Counted from the first letter of the stretch, positions 1 through 8,394 are shown. The stretch: 64,000 bases of DNA from Clostridiales bacterium (GCA_012839345.1 DUNN01000033.1:1-64000); one strand, 5' to 3'. Notes: a model not told the origin generated them from the sequence alone. Numbers and translations are program-made.

Positions 1-93
1 CTGGTATGATTTTGTCATGAGGACTCGTCTCCTTTCGGGAGTACATTGTTTTGTGTCAAAACCATTGTACCAGAAGGGCTGACGAGTCCTCAA
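1..93 (+). promoter_or_regulatory. Nested inverted repeats upstream of fabZ (structured leader)
   Basis: A perfect 12-bp stem pairs 18-29 with 81-92. Inside it are a small CTCC/GGAG hairpin (about 29-40) and a longer hairpin pairing 41-53 with 57-70, with one bulge and one mismatch. Bases 1-6 are also the exact complement of 68-73, so 1-14 could compete for the 3' arm of the inner hairpin. No T-tract follows, so it does not look like a simple terminator. It matches no riboswitch class I can name. It could be an RNA regulator, a processing site or an operator of the fatty-acid operon. Confidence 0.5.
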
Positions 94-141
94 CTTTCAT
101 TTAACTTTACAATACGTGCGCGGAGATACGGAGGATTTTTT

Positions 142-558
142 ATGAACCGGGAAGAACTGAAAACGATCCTTCCGCACCGCGAGCCGATGCTGCTTGTAGA
201 TGAAGCGGAATTAAAAGAGGAAAATTTAGCGGTTGGAAGCTATACCGTAAAGGGGGACGAATGGTTCCTGCAGGGGCATTTCCCCCAGCGGCCCATTGTG
301 CCCGGCGTGGTTCTGTGCGAAATGATGGGGCAGATTTCCAGCGTGCTGCTTGCAGAGCAGGTACGCGGCAAACTTCCGCTTTTTACCGGTTTGGATAAAG
401 TGCGTTTTAAGCACCCGGTGGTTCCGGGCGACACGCTGATGGTGGAATGCAGCCTGCTTAGAAGCCGGCCACCCTTTTATTTTATCCAGGCGAAGGGGAC
501 GGTGAATGGAAAACTGGCGGTCAGCGCGGAACTTTCCTTTGCCCTTACATCACAGTGA
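142..558 (+). CDS. fabZ: 3-hydroxyacyl-[acyl-carrier-protein] dehydratase FabZ
   Basis: FabZ removes water from 3-hydroxyacyl-ACP to give trans-2-enoyl-ACP in type II fatty-acid elongation in the cytosol. The product is 138 residues, normal for the family. It has the hot-dog fold signature GHFPQRPIVPG, with catalytic His46 and Glu60 at the expected spacing. An in-frame ATG at 46 would add 32 residues unlike FabZ and would read through the hairpin region. The ATG at 142 follows a CGGAGG site and is preferred. It is the first gene of a run with accC, accD and accA, the usual clostridial order, so the rest of the fab cluster probably lies upstream of the window. Confidence 0.95.
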   Translation: MNREELKTILPHREPMLLVDEAELKEENLAVGSYTVKGDEWFLQGHFPQRPIVPGVVLCEMMGQISSVLLAEQVRGKLPLFTGLDKVRFKHPVVPGDTLMVECSLLRSRPPFYFIQAKGTVNGKLAVSAELSFALTSQ

Positions 559-577
559 GAGAAAAGGGGTGGAAACC

Positions 578-1942
578 TTGTTTTCAAAAATTCTGATAGC
601 CAACCGCGGGGAAATTGCCGTGCGCGTCATCCGCGCCTGCAAAGAAATGGGAATTTCCACAGTTGCCGTGTTTTCCGAAGCGGACCGGGAAGCGCTGCAC
701 GTCTGCCTGGCGGATGAAAGCGTCTGCATTGGGCCTGCACCGGTAAAGGACAGCTATTTGAACTGCACGGCGATTCTTTCCGCCGCTATAGCGACCGGTG
801 CCGAGGCGATTCACCCGGGGTACGGCCTGCTTTCGGAAAACGCGAAATTTGCCGAGCTTTGTGCGCAGTGTCATATTGCCTTTATCGGCCCGCCTGCGGA
901 AGTCATCTCGAAAATGGGCGACAAGGATATGGCGCGTAAAATCATGCAGGCCGCCGGCGTGCCCGTCATTCCGGGCAGCGCCATGGTAACCGACGCGGCC
1001 CAGGCTGCACAGGAAGCGGAACGCATCGGCTACCCGCTGTTAATAAAGGCCCGCAGCGGCGGCGGCGGTCGCGGAATCCGCATGGTAAACTGCACGGAAG
1101 AATTTGAACAGGCGTTTCGTCTGGCTTCCTCCGAAGCGCAGACCGCTTTTGGGGACGGTGCTGTTTATCTGGAAAAATACCTGTTCCCCGCAAAACATAT
1201 TGAAATGCAGATTTTATGCGACCACCAGGGAAAGGTCGTTGTTCTGGGGGAGCGCGAATGTTCGGTTCAGCGGAAACATCAGAAGCTGATAGAAGAAAGC
1301 CCCTGTGCCTTGCTGAGCGAAAAAACGCGCGAGGAAATGGCGCGGGCAGCGGAACAGGCGGCTCGTGCAGCGCATTATGTAAACGCCGGGACCATTGAAT
1401 TTTTGCTGGACCGGGATCAGAATTTTTATTTTATGGAGATGAACACCCGAATTCAGGTGGAACATCCCGTTACGGAAATGGTAACGGGCATTGACCTTGT
1501 AAAGTGGCAGATCCGTATTGCCGCGGGGGTTCCCATCTCTTTCGACCAGAAAGACGTCCAGGTGGAGGGCTGCGCGATTGAATGCCGCATCAATGCCGAA
1601 AATCCGGCGCTGAACTTCCGGCCAAGCAGCGGGAAAATCACGCTGCTGCACACGCCGGGCGGCCCCTGGGTCCGGTTCGACACCGCGCTGTATCAGGACT
1701 ATATGGTTCCTCCTTTTTACGATTCCCTCATTGGCAAGCTGATTGTTCACGCGCAGACCCGGGAAGAAGCGATTCGCAAAATGAAGGCGGCGCTCTGCGA
1801 ACTGGTTGTGGAGGGCGTGGACCACAATGCCGATTTGTATCGGAATCTTTTATGCGAACCGGATTTTCAGTCCGGAAATTACGACACCGGTTTTCTGGAA
1901 AAGCTGGAGAAGGCGGGTAAAGTTTCAAAACAGACTTTTTAA
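578..1942 (+). CDS. accC: Acetyl-CoA carboxylase, biotin carboxylase subunit
   Basis: AccC carboxylates biotin on the carrier protein AccB using ATP and bicarbonate, the first half-reaction of malonyl-CoA synthesis. The 454-residue product begins with the KILIANRGEIAVRV motif and has the ATP-grasp glycine loop SGGGGRG near residue 162. ERECSVQRKHQK lies near 225 and the active-site stretch NTRIQVEHPVTE near 288. An ATG at 506 would overlap fabZ and add unrelated residues. The TTG at 578 follows AAAAGGGGTGG and matches the family N-terminus; a GTG at 569 is the other option. The gene starts 19 bases after fabZ and is clearly in the same operon. No accB is in the window. Confidence 0.95.
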   Translation: MFSKILIANRGEIAVRVIRACKEMGISTVAVFSEADREALHVCLADESVCIGPAPVKDSYLNCTAILSAAIATGAEAIHPGYGLLSENAKFAELCAQCHIAFIGPPAEVISKMGDKDMARKIMQAAGVPVIPGSAMVTDAAQAAQEAERIGYPLLIKARSGGGGRGIRMVNCTEEFEQAFRLASSEAQTAFGDGAVYLEKYLFPAKHIEMQILCDHQGKVVVLGERECSVQRKHQKLIEESPCALLSEKTREEMARAAEQAARAAHYVNAGTIEFLLDRDQNFYFMEMNTRIQVEHPVTEMVTGIDLVKWQIRIAAGVPISFDQKDVQVEGCAIECRINAENPALNFRPSSGKITLLHTPGGPWVRFDTALYQDYMVPPFYDSLIGKLIVHAQTREEAIRKMKAALCELVVEGVDHNADLYRNLLCEPDFQSGNYDTGFLEKLEKAGKVSKQTF

Positions 1943-1997
1943 ACTGGAAGCTTCGCTTTCGGCGTTCTGCCGAACCGGCCGAAGCCTCCGGCTTTCT

Positions 1998-2011
1998 GCG
2001 AAAGGATGGTC
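1998..2011 (+). promoter_or_regulatory. Extended ribosome-binding site with embedded ATG (accD)
   Basis: GCGAAAGGATGGTC precedes accD. The ATG inside it (2006) is in frame and exactly 12 bases before the preferred start at 2018, so it would add only four residues (MVLN). The same arrangement, with the same 12-base distance, occurs before znuB, pduC and the extended shell gene at 51722. The motif is close to the anti-SD complement GAAAGGAGGT with one inserted T, so I read it as the binding site rather than the start. Confidence 0.6.
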
Positions 2012-2017
2012 TTGAAT

Positions 2018-2902
2018 ATGTTGAATCGCAATCTGTTTAAACAACCGAAAAACGCCTTGGAATCTTATGACCGTCATGTGAAAATCCCTTCGCCGGACGC
2101 GCCGGATCAGATGTGCGTTTCCTGCCCGGACTGCAAATCTATTTTGCTGACCGAGGATTTAAGTGAGAACTTCAGCGTTTGCCCGAAGTGCGGGTATCAT
2201 TTCCGCATGAATGCCCGGCAGCGCATTGATTTGATTGCGGACGCCGGTTCCTTTCAGGAAATGGATGCGCAGATGCGTTCCTCGAATCTACTGGGATTTC
2301 CGAATTATGAAAAAAAACTCTGGCACGCGCGTCTGGAAAGTGCGGAAAACGAGGGCGTGGTATGCGGTACGGCGAAGATTGGCGGCAATGTGTGCGGCCT
2401 GTTTGTGATGGAGCCATATTATATGATGGGCAGCATGGGCACCGTGGTGGGGGAAAAGATTACACGGCTGTTTGAGTATGCGACCGAGCACAGCCTTCCG
2501 GTTGTGGGGTATACGGTATCCGGCGGGGCACGCATGCAGGAGGGGATTTTATCTCTGATGCAGATGGCGAAAACCAGCGGAGCTGTCAAACGCCACAGCG
2601 ACGCGGGCAATCTTTATATAGCAGTATTAACCGACCCGACCACCGGCGGTGTGACCGCCAGCTTTGCGATGGAAGCGGATATTACGCTGTCCGAACCCAA
2701 GGCGCTCATTGGGTTTGCCGGCCCGCGCGTCATTGAGCAGACCCTTCGCCAGCGGCTTCCGGCGGGATTCCAGCGGGCAGAATTCGTATTTGAAAAAGGA
2801 TTTTTGGATGATATTGTGAAGCGCCCCGACCAGAAGGCTTACCTTGCAAAGCTTCTCGCGCTTCACGGGAAGGGGGACCCATGGAAGCATACGACAGAGT
2901 AA
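2018..2902 (+). CDS. accD: Acetyl-CoA carboxylase, carboxyltransferase subunit beta
   Basis: AccD and AccA together transfer the carboxyl group from carboxybiotin to acetyl-CoA. The 294-residue protein has an N-terminal zinc ribbon with two Cys pairs (CPDC and CPKC, roughly residues 33-56). A crotonase-like carboxyltransferase core follows, with the conserved SGGARMQEG segment. The start at 2018 is chosen because the upstream in-frame ATG at 2006 is part of the ribosome-binding site. The last 22 bases overlap accA, so the two subunits are probably translated in a coupled, equimolar manner, as expected for an alpha2beta2 enzyme. Confidence 0.95.
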   Translation: MLNRNLFKQPKNALESYDRHVKIPSPDAPDQMCVSCPDCKSILLTEDLSENFSVCPKCGYHFRMNARQRIDLIADAGSFQEMDAQMRSSNLLGFPNYEKKLWHARLESAENEGVVCGTAKIGGNVCGLFVMEPYYMMGSMGTVVGEKITRLFEYATEHSLPVVGYTVSGGARMQEGILSLMQMAKTSGAVKRHSDAGNLYIAVLTDPTTGGVTASFAMEADITLSEPKALIGFAGPRVIEQTLRQRLPAGFQRAEFVFEKGFLDDIVKRPDQKAYLAKLLALHGKGDPWKHTTE

Positions 2903-3666
2903 CGGCCGCCAGGGCCAAGGGCAGGCCCACCGGTTTGCAGTATATTCAGACGATTTTTTCGGATTTTATCGAGCTGCATGGGGACCGCCGGTTTGGCGAT
3001 GACCCGGCGATTGTGGCCGGTGTGGCGCAGCTGTGCGGAATGCCGGTCACGGTGATTGCCCATGAACGCGGAGGGGACACCAGGGAAAAGGTGCGCCGCA
3101 ATTTTGGCATGGCGCATCCGGAAGGCTACCGCAAGGCACTTCGCCAAATGAAGCTGGCGGAAAAATTCGGCCGTCCGGTAGTCTGCTTTGTAGACACTGC
3201 CGGCGCCTACTGCGGCATCGGCGCGGAGGAACGCGGGCAGGGTCAGGCGATTGCGGAAAATCTGATGGAGATGATGACCCTGAATACCCCGGTGATTTCT
3301 ATCCTGATTGGGGAAGGCGGCAGCGGCGGTGCGCTGGCACTTGCGGTGGCCGACGAAGTCTGGATGATGGAAAACGCGGTGTACTCGGTGATTTCCCCAG
3401 AGGGCTGTGCCAGCATCCTTTGGAAAGATAAATCCAAAGCGCGGGAAGCCGCACGCTGCCTGAAAATGACCGCGCAGGACCTGCTGCAGATGAATGTGGT
3501 GGAACGGATTATTCCCGAAGCCGAACGCAGCTTCAGCCAAATCTGCGACGGCCTTCGCAGCGACCTGTTGGAAACGCTCCGGCGGGAAAAGGAAATGGAG
3601 CCTGCTCTGCTGCTGCAGAAGCGTTACGAGCGCTTTCGCCGCATCGGAAGTCCGGATGCGGATTAA
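2881..3666 (+). CDS. accA: Acetyl-CoA carboxylase, carboxyltransferase subunit alpha
   Basis: This is the second carboxyltransferase subunit, which binds carboxybiotin and partners with AccD. At 261 residues it lacks about 55 N-terminal residues compared with the roughly 320-residue proteobacterial protein, as in many Clostridia. The core is intact: ELHGDRRFGDD near residue 35, and the oxyanion-forming glycine runs around GEGGSGGALAL near 145. Its start lies inside the end of accD and shares that reading region, indicating translational coupling. It is the last gene of the operon, followed after about 25 bases by a strong terminator. Confidence 0.95.
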   Translation: MEAYDRVTAARAKGRPTGLQYIQTIFSDFIELHGDRRFGDDPAIVAGVAQLCGMPVTVIAHERGGDTREKVRRNFGMAHPEGYRKALRQMKLAEKFGRPVVCFVDTAGAYCGIGAEERGQGQAIAENLMEMMTLNTPVISILIGEGGSGGALALAVADEVWMMENAVYSVISPEGCASILWKDKSKAREAARCLKMTAQDLLQMNVVERIIPEAERSFSQICDGLRSDLLETLRREKEMEPALLLQKRYERFRRIGSPDAD

Positions 3667-3690
3667 ATCAATGTGAAGAAAAGCGGCTGC

Positions 3691-3742
3691 AAAAGCGCCG
3701 CGTCAGTTCCCCGAATTAGGCGGATTGACGCGGCGCTTTCTT
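3691..3742 (+). terminator. Terminator of the fab/acc operon
   Basis: AAAGCGCCGCGTCA (3692-3705) pairs perfectly with TGACGCGGCGCTTT (3726-3739). The stem is GC-rich and ends in a short T run. Confidence 0.85.
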
Positions 3743-3955
3743 AGCAGAAAGATATTTGTTTTACTTAATCCACACCGTAAATTTCACCGTTCGACGATTC
3801 CAAACGAACATGATAGAATAGAAAGGGAAGGCAGCGGCATTCAAAGGAACAAAACCGAAGGTCCTTTGGATAGAATGCCGACAAAAGTGAACACAAAAAA
3901 TCGGGCGGAACCGTTTGAAAAGAGATAAGATAAAGACACGACAGGAGTGGTGGCT

Positions 3956-4813
3956 ATGGGTTGGATTGAAGGAATCGGCGACGCAATCCGCTATATCGAA
4001 GAAAATATCACGGAGGACCTTACCGTAGAGGAGATTGCAAAAAGGGCGATGGTGTCTCCGTTTTATTTTCAAAAAGGCTTTGCCATGCTCTGCGGCTTTA
4101 CGGTCGCGGAATATATCCGGCGGCGCAGGCTCACCCTTGCCGGCAGTGAACTGGTGTCCACGGATGCAAAAATCATCGATATTGCGCTGAAGTACGGCTA
4201 CGATTCACCGGACAGCTTTACTAAGGCGTTTACTCGATTCCATGGCGTAACCCCCACGGCTGTCCGAAAGGACGGGGCAATGATCCGGTCGTTCGCCCCG
4301 CTCAAAATCAAATTTTCTTTGGAAGGCGGTTATATCATGGATTACAAGATTGTGGAGAAAGAATCGTTTACGGTTATGGGCGTGTCCAAAACATTTTCGT
4401 ATGACGACGCAAAAACGAAGATTCCGCAGTTTTGGACGGAACATTATCAAACAGGCAAAGGAAAATTTGTTTGCGGCATGTACGGCGTGTGCATGGAGGA
4501 AAGCAAGGGCTCCGATACGTTTGAATATTTGATTGCAGACGATTATAATCCGTCCAAGGAAGTGCCGGACGGATTCATCACAAAGGTGATTCCAAAGCAC
4601 ACCTGGGCCGTTTTTGCCTGCAAGGGTCCAATGCCTAAGGCACTGCAGGAGGTAAATGAAAAAATTTACTCGGAATGGCTGCCCAACTGCAGAGATTATG
4701 AAATCGCGGCGGGGTACAACATTGAACGGTACACCAACGTCGCGGATTATCCGAAAGGCAATGAGGATGAAAACTATTACAGCGAAATTTGGATTCCGAT
4801 CCGTAATAAATAA
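3956..4813 (+). CDS. AraC-family regulator with GyrI-like effector domain
   Basis: This is a putative DNA-binding regulator that responds to a small molecule. Residues 5-100 form two AraC-type helix-turn-helix motifs, including the typical IIDIALKYGYDSPDSFTKAF segment. From about residue 125 to the end there is a GyrI/SOUL-like effector-binding domain, ending in SEIWIPI as in Rob- and BmrR-type sensors. The arrangement (HTH first, sensor second) is that of Rob-like regulators. The chosen ATG is 8 bases after AGGAG; a GTG at 3947 overlaps the binding site and is less likely. The gene stands alone, so the target is unknown; multidrug or stress response is only a guess. Confidence 0.85.
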   Translation: MGWIEGIGDAIRYIEENITEDLTVEEIAKRAMVSPFYFQKGFAMLCGFTVAEYIRRRRLTLAGSELVSTDAKIIDIALKYGYDSPDSFTKAFTRFHGVTPTAVRKDGAMIRSFAPLKIKFSLEGGYIMDYKIVEKESFTVMGVSKTFSYDDAKTKIPQFWTEHYQTGKGKFVCGMYGVCMEESKGSDTFEYLIADDYNPSKEVPDGFITKVIPKHTWAVFACKGPMPKALQEVNEKIYSEWLPNCRDYEIAAGYNIERYTNVADYPKGNEDENYYSEIWIPIRNK

Positions 4814-4864
4814 TCGCGTGAACCGGGCCGGTCCACGCCCCGGTTTGCCGGAATGAATCCCCTG

Positions 4865-5365
4865 CTATGTATTGCCCGCACCGTCTGCCGGATTTTCCCG
4901 TGCTTTAAGGAAATCTCGGTAGCGGCTGCGGGCTTCGCTGTCTTCCTGAAAGAAAGAGAGAAGCGCGTCCAGCCGCAGGACGGTATCGTGATTGACGGAA
5001 TGTTCAATCAGCTCTGTTTCCTTCAGCGTGTCGGTAATGCCGATTAAGTGAAGAAAATTCTCAATGATATTATGGCGCTGCAGTAAAAATGCTCCGATGT
5101 CTTTGCCCTTGTCCGTCAAAAAAATAATGTCGTAGCGGTCGTATTTAACATACCCAAGCTCGGAGAGCTTATAAATCATTTTTGAGGTGGAAGAGGGCTT
5201 GACATGCAGCACTTCGGACAGCCGCCCAACCCGGGTATAACCCTCTTTACTGCACAGGCGGTAAATCATTTCCAGGTAATCCTCCATTGCTGGGGTAAGC
5301 TGTCCGCCCTGCTGGCTGAGCATTTGGTATCCCCTTACGGTATGAAACTGGCGGTTGTTATCCAT
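4865..5365 (-). CDS. mntR: DtxR/MntR-family metal-dependent repressor
   Basis: This is a metal-sensing transcription repressor, probably for Mn2+ or Fe2+. The 166-residue protein has an N-terminal winged helix-turn-helix and a helical dimerisation and metal domain. All six ligands of the Bacillus MntR binuclear site have counterparts: the Asp and Glu of MEDYLEMIY, the His of RHNIIENF, and Glu/Glu/His in ETELIEH. The SH3 tail of DtxR/IdeR is missing, also as in MntR. The frame is open up to 5410, but the ATG at 5365 follows AGAGGG at good spacing. It is divergent from feoA, so it may control that gene as well as manganese uptake elsewhere. Confidence 0.85.
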   Translation of the reverse strand: MDNNRQFHTVRGYQMLSQQGGQLTPAMEDYLEMIYRLCSKEGYTRVGRLSEVLHVKPSSTSKMIYKLSELGYVKYDRYDIIFLTDKGKDIGAFLLQRHNIIENFLHLIGITDTLKETELIEHSVNHDTVLRLDALLSFFQEDSEARSRYRDFLKARENPADGAGNT

Positions 5366-5382
5366 AAAATCCGACCCTCTTT

Positions 5383-5449
5383 CGATGGAATATCCATCGC
5401 TTTTCATCAAATCTTGTGCGATATTACATTATATTCGGAACATTTTCCG
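5383..5449. promoter_or_regulatory. mntR-feoA divergent control region
   Basis: Two inverted repeats lie between the divergent genes. CGATGGA/TCCATCG flanks a 3-base spacer (5383-5399), and CGGAA-N4-TTCCG lies at 5436-5449. On the minus strand a TATAAT (5428-5433) can serve mntR. The CGGAA repeat then falls just upstream of that -10, where a repressor or autoregulator would act. Neither repeat matches the textbook MntR box closely, so the binding protein is an inference. Confidence 0.4.
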
Positions 5450-5525
5450 TTTAGTAACATAGATTAGTCACAGGAAAACATTTCATACAGAGCTGCAAAT
5501 TTAGAAAAAGTTGAGGTGAACGCAG

Positions 5526-5762
5526 TTGCAGCGAAAGGAAATCCCATTGAATGAAATTCCGGTTGGTAAGGTTGCAAGCGTTTCATCATTGACAGCGGAC
5601 GGAGCAACCAGACGTCGTATGCTTGACCTCGGCGTTGTCGGCGGTACGAAAATCGAACCGCTTTATAAAAGTCCCTCAGGGAATCCGGTGGCTTATCTGA
5701 TTCGCGGGGCGGTTATCGCCCTTCGTTCCGACGTTTCCGCACAAATCATGGTGGAGGCTTGA
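5526..5762 (+). CDS. feoA: FeoA-domain protein (ferrous iron transport, orphan)
   Basis: This is a 78-residue SH3-like FeoA domain, the cytosolic accessory of the FeoB ferrous-iron channel. Typical features are the LxxIPxGKxAxV start and the RRRMLDLGVVGGTKIEPLYKSPSGNPVAYLIRG-type core, read here from residue 6 to 70. The TTG start lies 7 bases after GAGGTGA; no ATG is available. No feoB follows: the next gene, 217 bases on, is an esterase. The protein must either act on a FeoB encoded elsewhere or have another role. Its divergence from mntR supports metal control. Confidence 0.85.
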   Translation: MQRKEIPLNEIPVGKVASVSSLTADGATRRRMLDLGVVGGTKIEPLYKSPSGNPVAYLIRGAVIALRSDVSAQIMVEA

Positions 5763-5879
5763 ATTTTCGGGTGAATGCGCAGCCGGCGCAAGGCTGCAGA
5801 CTGACTGGCTGCGTATGATACGCCCGTTTTACATAGTTTGGCCGCCGTTACCAATGGTTGAAACTCTCAATTTTTCTTA

Positions 5880-5908
5880 TTGATAATTATATGAACATAT
5901 GGTAAAAT
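5880..5908 (+). promoter_or_regulatory. Sigma-70-type promoter of the esterase gene
   Basis: TTGATA (5880-5885), a 17-base spacer and TAAAAT (5903-5908) lie 70 bases before the start codon. Upstream, 5763-5879 holds only a weak GCAGCC/GGCTGC hairpin (5779-5797) after feoA. Confidence 0.7.
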
Positions 5909-5978
5909 CTGTCAGTAGTATTGCTTACCCACTCATTCGCAAATCAGCTGATGGGTGGCGGGGAAGGATGTGTAATTC

Positions 5979-6731
5979 ATGGTACTAACTGGCAGTGTTT
6001 ATTCCAAATCAATCGATGTTGACACCTGGCTTTCCGTGGTTTATCCCGACCGGAGCAACAAAAGCGGCCCGCCTAAGGTGGCCTATATGCTGCACGGTTC
6101 CACCGGGAACAGCACGAACTGGGTGCAGAACACGCTTCTGCCGCTGTATGCGCAGGAGTACAACGTAGTATTCATTATGCCCGAGGTAGGCAACACCTGG
6201 TATCGGAACATTAAGGACCGCGGCAGCTATTTTACCTATATTGCGGACGAGCTGCCCGAGCTGGTTTACAAAATGTTCCGCGTTTCTATGGAGCGGGAGA
6301 ATGTCGCCATCATGGGCAACTCCATGGGTGCCTACGGTGCGTTGAAATGCGCGCTTGCCCGTCCGGACCAGTACTGGCTCTGCGGGGCGTTTTCCACCGC
6401 GTGTGTGGGAATCCGCGCGTATTTGGCGGAACTAAGGCAGCAGAAAGATGCCATTGAAAACCCGAATATGCGCTCAGTATTTGGTCCTGAGCTGGCGTGT
6501 GAAGACAGCGACGACCTGCTGAAGCTTGCGGAGAAGGCTGCGCAAAACCCCTTAAATCCATCCATATATATGACGATTGGCGCCAATGACTTTCTCTACG
6601 AAGCCAACATACAGTTCAGTGATTCCCTGAAGGAGCTGCCGCTGGACTTTACCTTTGAAAGTTGGAGCGGCGGCCATGACTGGCATTTTTGGAATCAGTC
6701 GCTCAAATCCATTTTGGACAAGTATTTTTAA
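5979..6731 (+). CDS. Esterase of the EstA / S-formylglutathione hydrolase-like family
   Basis: This is a 250-residue alpha/beta hydrolase of the esterase-D type, likely a cytosolic carboxylesterase active on short acyl esters. The oxyanion loop is YMLHGSTGN (about residue 36), and the nucleophile elbow GNSMGAYGA places the Ser near residue 110. The acid is probably the Asp of IGANDF, and the final His is in GGHDWHF near 230. No signal peptide is present. The ATG follows GGGGAAGG at 9-10 bases. It has its own promoter and a shared terminator, so it is monocistronic. The natural substrate cannot be told from sequence. Confidence 0.85.
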   Translation: MVLTGSVYSKSIDVDTWLSVVYPDRSNKSGPPKVAYMLHGSTGNSTNWVQNTLLPLYAQEYNVVFIMPEVGNTWYRNIKDRGSYFTYIADELPELVYKMFRVSMERENVAIMGNSMGAYGALKCALARPDQYWLCGAFSTACVGIRAYLAELRQQKDAIENPNMRSVFGPELACEDSDDLLKLAEKAAQNPLNPSIYMTIGANDFLYEANIQFSDSLKELPLDFTFESWSGGHDWHFWNQSLKSILDKYF

Positions 6732-6750
6732 TTCTGCCGGATATCCGGTA

Positions 6751-6786
6751 AAAATCCCCCGGAAGTTTCCTTCCGGGGGATTTTTC
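6751..6786. terminator. Bidirectional terminator between esterase and MATE genes
   Basis: AAAATCCCCCGGAA (6751-6764) pairs with TTCCGGGGGATTTT (6771-6784). A and T runs on both sides allow it to serve both convergent genes. Confidence 0.9.
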
Positions 6787-6803
6787 AAAAGTACTATATT
6801 AGG

Positions 6804-8171
6804 TTATGTATTGAGTGAGGATACCCACCGCACGCGAAGAATCAGAATAATGGAAATTACGGCGGCCATGTAGTTGGAGAAAAGGTTTCCCCAGAAAACG
6901 GAATAGTATTGCAGCATTGGCTCGGTCATCAAAATAAAAATGAAACGAAGCAGCCAGATGCGCAGCAGACCGAGAATCATGGGTACAACGGTTTTCCCCA
7001 GGCCGATAAATGCTCCCTGAACCGCCATGCACACACCAAAGCCGACAACCGAATACGTGTAGATATGCAGGGCGTTGTTTGCAACCGATAAAACGTCCGG
7101 CTGATGGGTAAACAGTACAGTGAGGTAGGGGGAAAGCGGTACCACAATGGCAATGACCGCGACCGCCGTGATGGCGCTGGCAAGACAGCCCACCAAACAG
7201 GAGCGCTTGGCCTTTTCCGGCTGATTGGCGCCGATGTTCAGGCTGACCATGGTGGTAACGGCGGAGCCGAAGGAGGATGGCAGGTTAAAACAAACTGCGG
7301 TAATGTTACCTGCGATTCCCTGTCCGTTTAAAATGACCGGTCCGTATTTCTGCGTTTCATGGTTAATTAAAAAGAAACCGAAATTCAGCAGCAGGCTGGT
7401 GATCATGGCGGGAATTCCTACGCGGATCATCTGCGCAATCAGGCCCCTGTCATAGCGGAAGCCCTTCAAGGTCAGCTGGTCTTCACTTTTCGCCACGAAC
7501 AATTCGTAGAACATCCAGATGCAGATTAACACGTTGGCGCACAGGGAAGAAAGCACGCACCCCACAACTTCTAAACGCAGCCATACGATGAACACAAAGT
7601 TGAAAATGATTTTCAGAAACAGCATCAGCACCATTCGAATGAACGAGGCTTCCGGTTTGCCGGTCGCGTTTTTGATGGCGTTGTAAATGCTTTCCATAAA
7701 CGAAAAGGGAAGTACGGTTGCATATAAACTAATATAAAGAAACACATTGTGCGAAATCTGCGCATCCACGCTGTGAGAAATTGGCATTGCAAGCAGCGCA
7801 AGCAGCGGCGCAAAACAGAATCCCATGGTAAAGGCGAATACTACCACCTGTGTGGAAATCCGTTTCACCTTTATCAGGTCGCCTTGCCCATTGGCCTGCC
7901 CAATAATCGCCATGGCGGCCACGCTCAATCCCTGCGCTAGGGCGGTCATCATGTTTACAATTGGTTCGCTGTAAGTAACGGCGCTGGCCACAAGCGTTCC
8001 TGCTGAGTTATTGATAAAAAGACCGTCCGACAGCGGCATTAGGGACTGAATTACGCTCATCATCAAAGTCGGAACGGACAACAGAATGAGTGTTTTTAGA
8101 ATACTGCTGTGTAAAATTAAATCACGTCGCTGTTCTGTGCTTTGGTGTAAAAAATTAAGTTTCACTGGCAA
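6804..8171 (-). CDS. MATE-family multidrug/cation efflux protein
   Basis: This is a 455-residue membrane protein with about 12 hydrophobic segments in two related halves. The first half opens with the MATE pattern of small and polar residues (SLMPLSDGLFINN, then AQGLSVAAMAIIGQANGQGD). It probably exports organic cations or drugs against Na+ or H+. The start used is TTG at 8171; a GTG two codons later is equally possible, since neither has a strong binding site. The gene is alone between a bidirectional terminator and its own promoter. The substrate is unknown. Confidence 0.85.
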   Translation of the reverse strand: MPVKLNFLHQSTEQRRDLILHSSILKTLILLSVPTLMMSVIQSLMPLSDGLFINNSAGTLVASAVTYSEPIVNMMTALAQGLSVAAMAIIGQANGQGDLIKVKRISTQVVVFAFTMGFCFAPLLALLAMPISHSVDAQISHNVFLYISLYATVLPFSFMESIYNAIKNATGKPEASFIRMVLMLFLKIIFNFVFIVWLRLEVVGCVLSSLCANVLICIWMFYELFVAKSEDQLTLKGFRYDRGLIAQMIRVGIPAMITSLLLNFGFFLINHETQKYGPVILNGQGIAGNITAVCFNLPSSFGSAVTTMVSLNIGANQPEKAKRSCLVGCLASAITAVAVIAIVVPLSPYLTVLFTHQPDVLSVANNALHIYTYSVVGFGVCMAVQGAFIGLGKTVVPMILGLLRIWLLRFIFILMTEPMLQYYSVFWGNLFSNYMAAVISIILILRVRWVSSLNT

Positions 8172-8196
8172 CCCGCTTTCTATCTCATGAAACTAT

Positions 8197-8225
8197 AATA
8201 TAACATGATTCTGTATAATTTGCAA
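8197..8225 (-). promoter_or_regulatory. Promoter of the MATE gene
   Basis: Read on the minus strand, TTGCAA (8225-8220), 17 bases and TATATT (8202-8197) precede the MATE start by about 25 bases. The stretch 8226-8394 up to the next promoter holds nothing I recognise. Confidence 0.6.
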
Positions 8226-8394
8226 TCTTAAGAAGCTGGTGTCCCATGAGAATATTGAGCGGAATTTTTCTTGGAATTTGTCGTTTTTTCCCATTCTCGG
8301 CGAATCAGAATACAAGGTGGATTTAGATAAAAAAATAGTAGGAAACTGAAACAGATATATTTTTAAAAAACGATAATTATTTGCATTTTTACGC

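Noticed and set aside
18-92. Hammerhead ribozyme: CTGACGAG next to a stem in a three-way arrangement.
   Set aside because: The invariant GAAA strand and the cleavage triplet are not at the required junction positions. The CTGACGAG belongs to the outer 12-bp stem itself.
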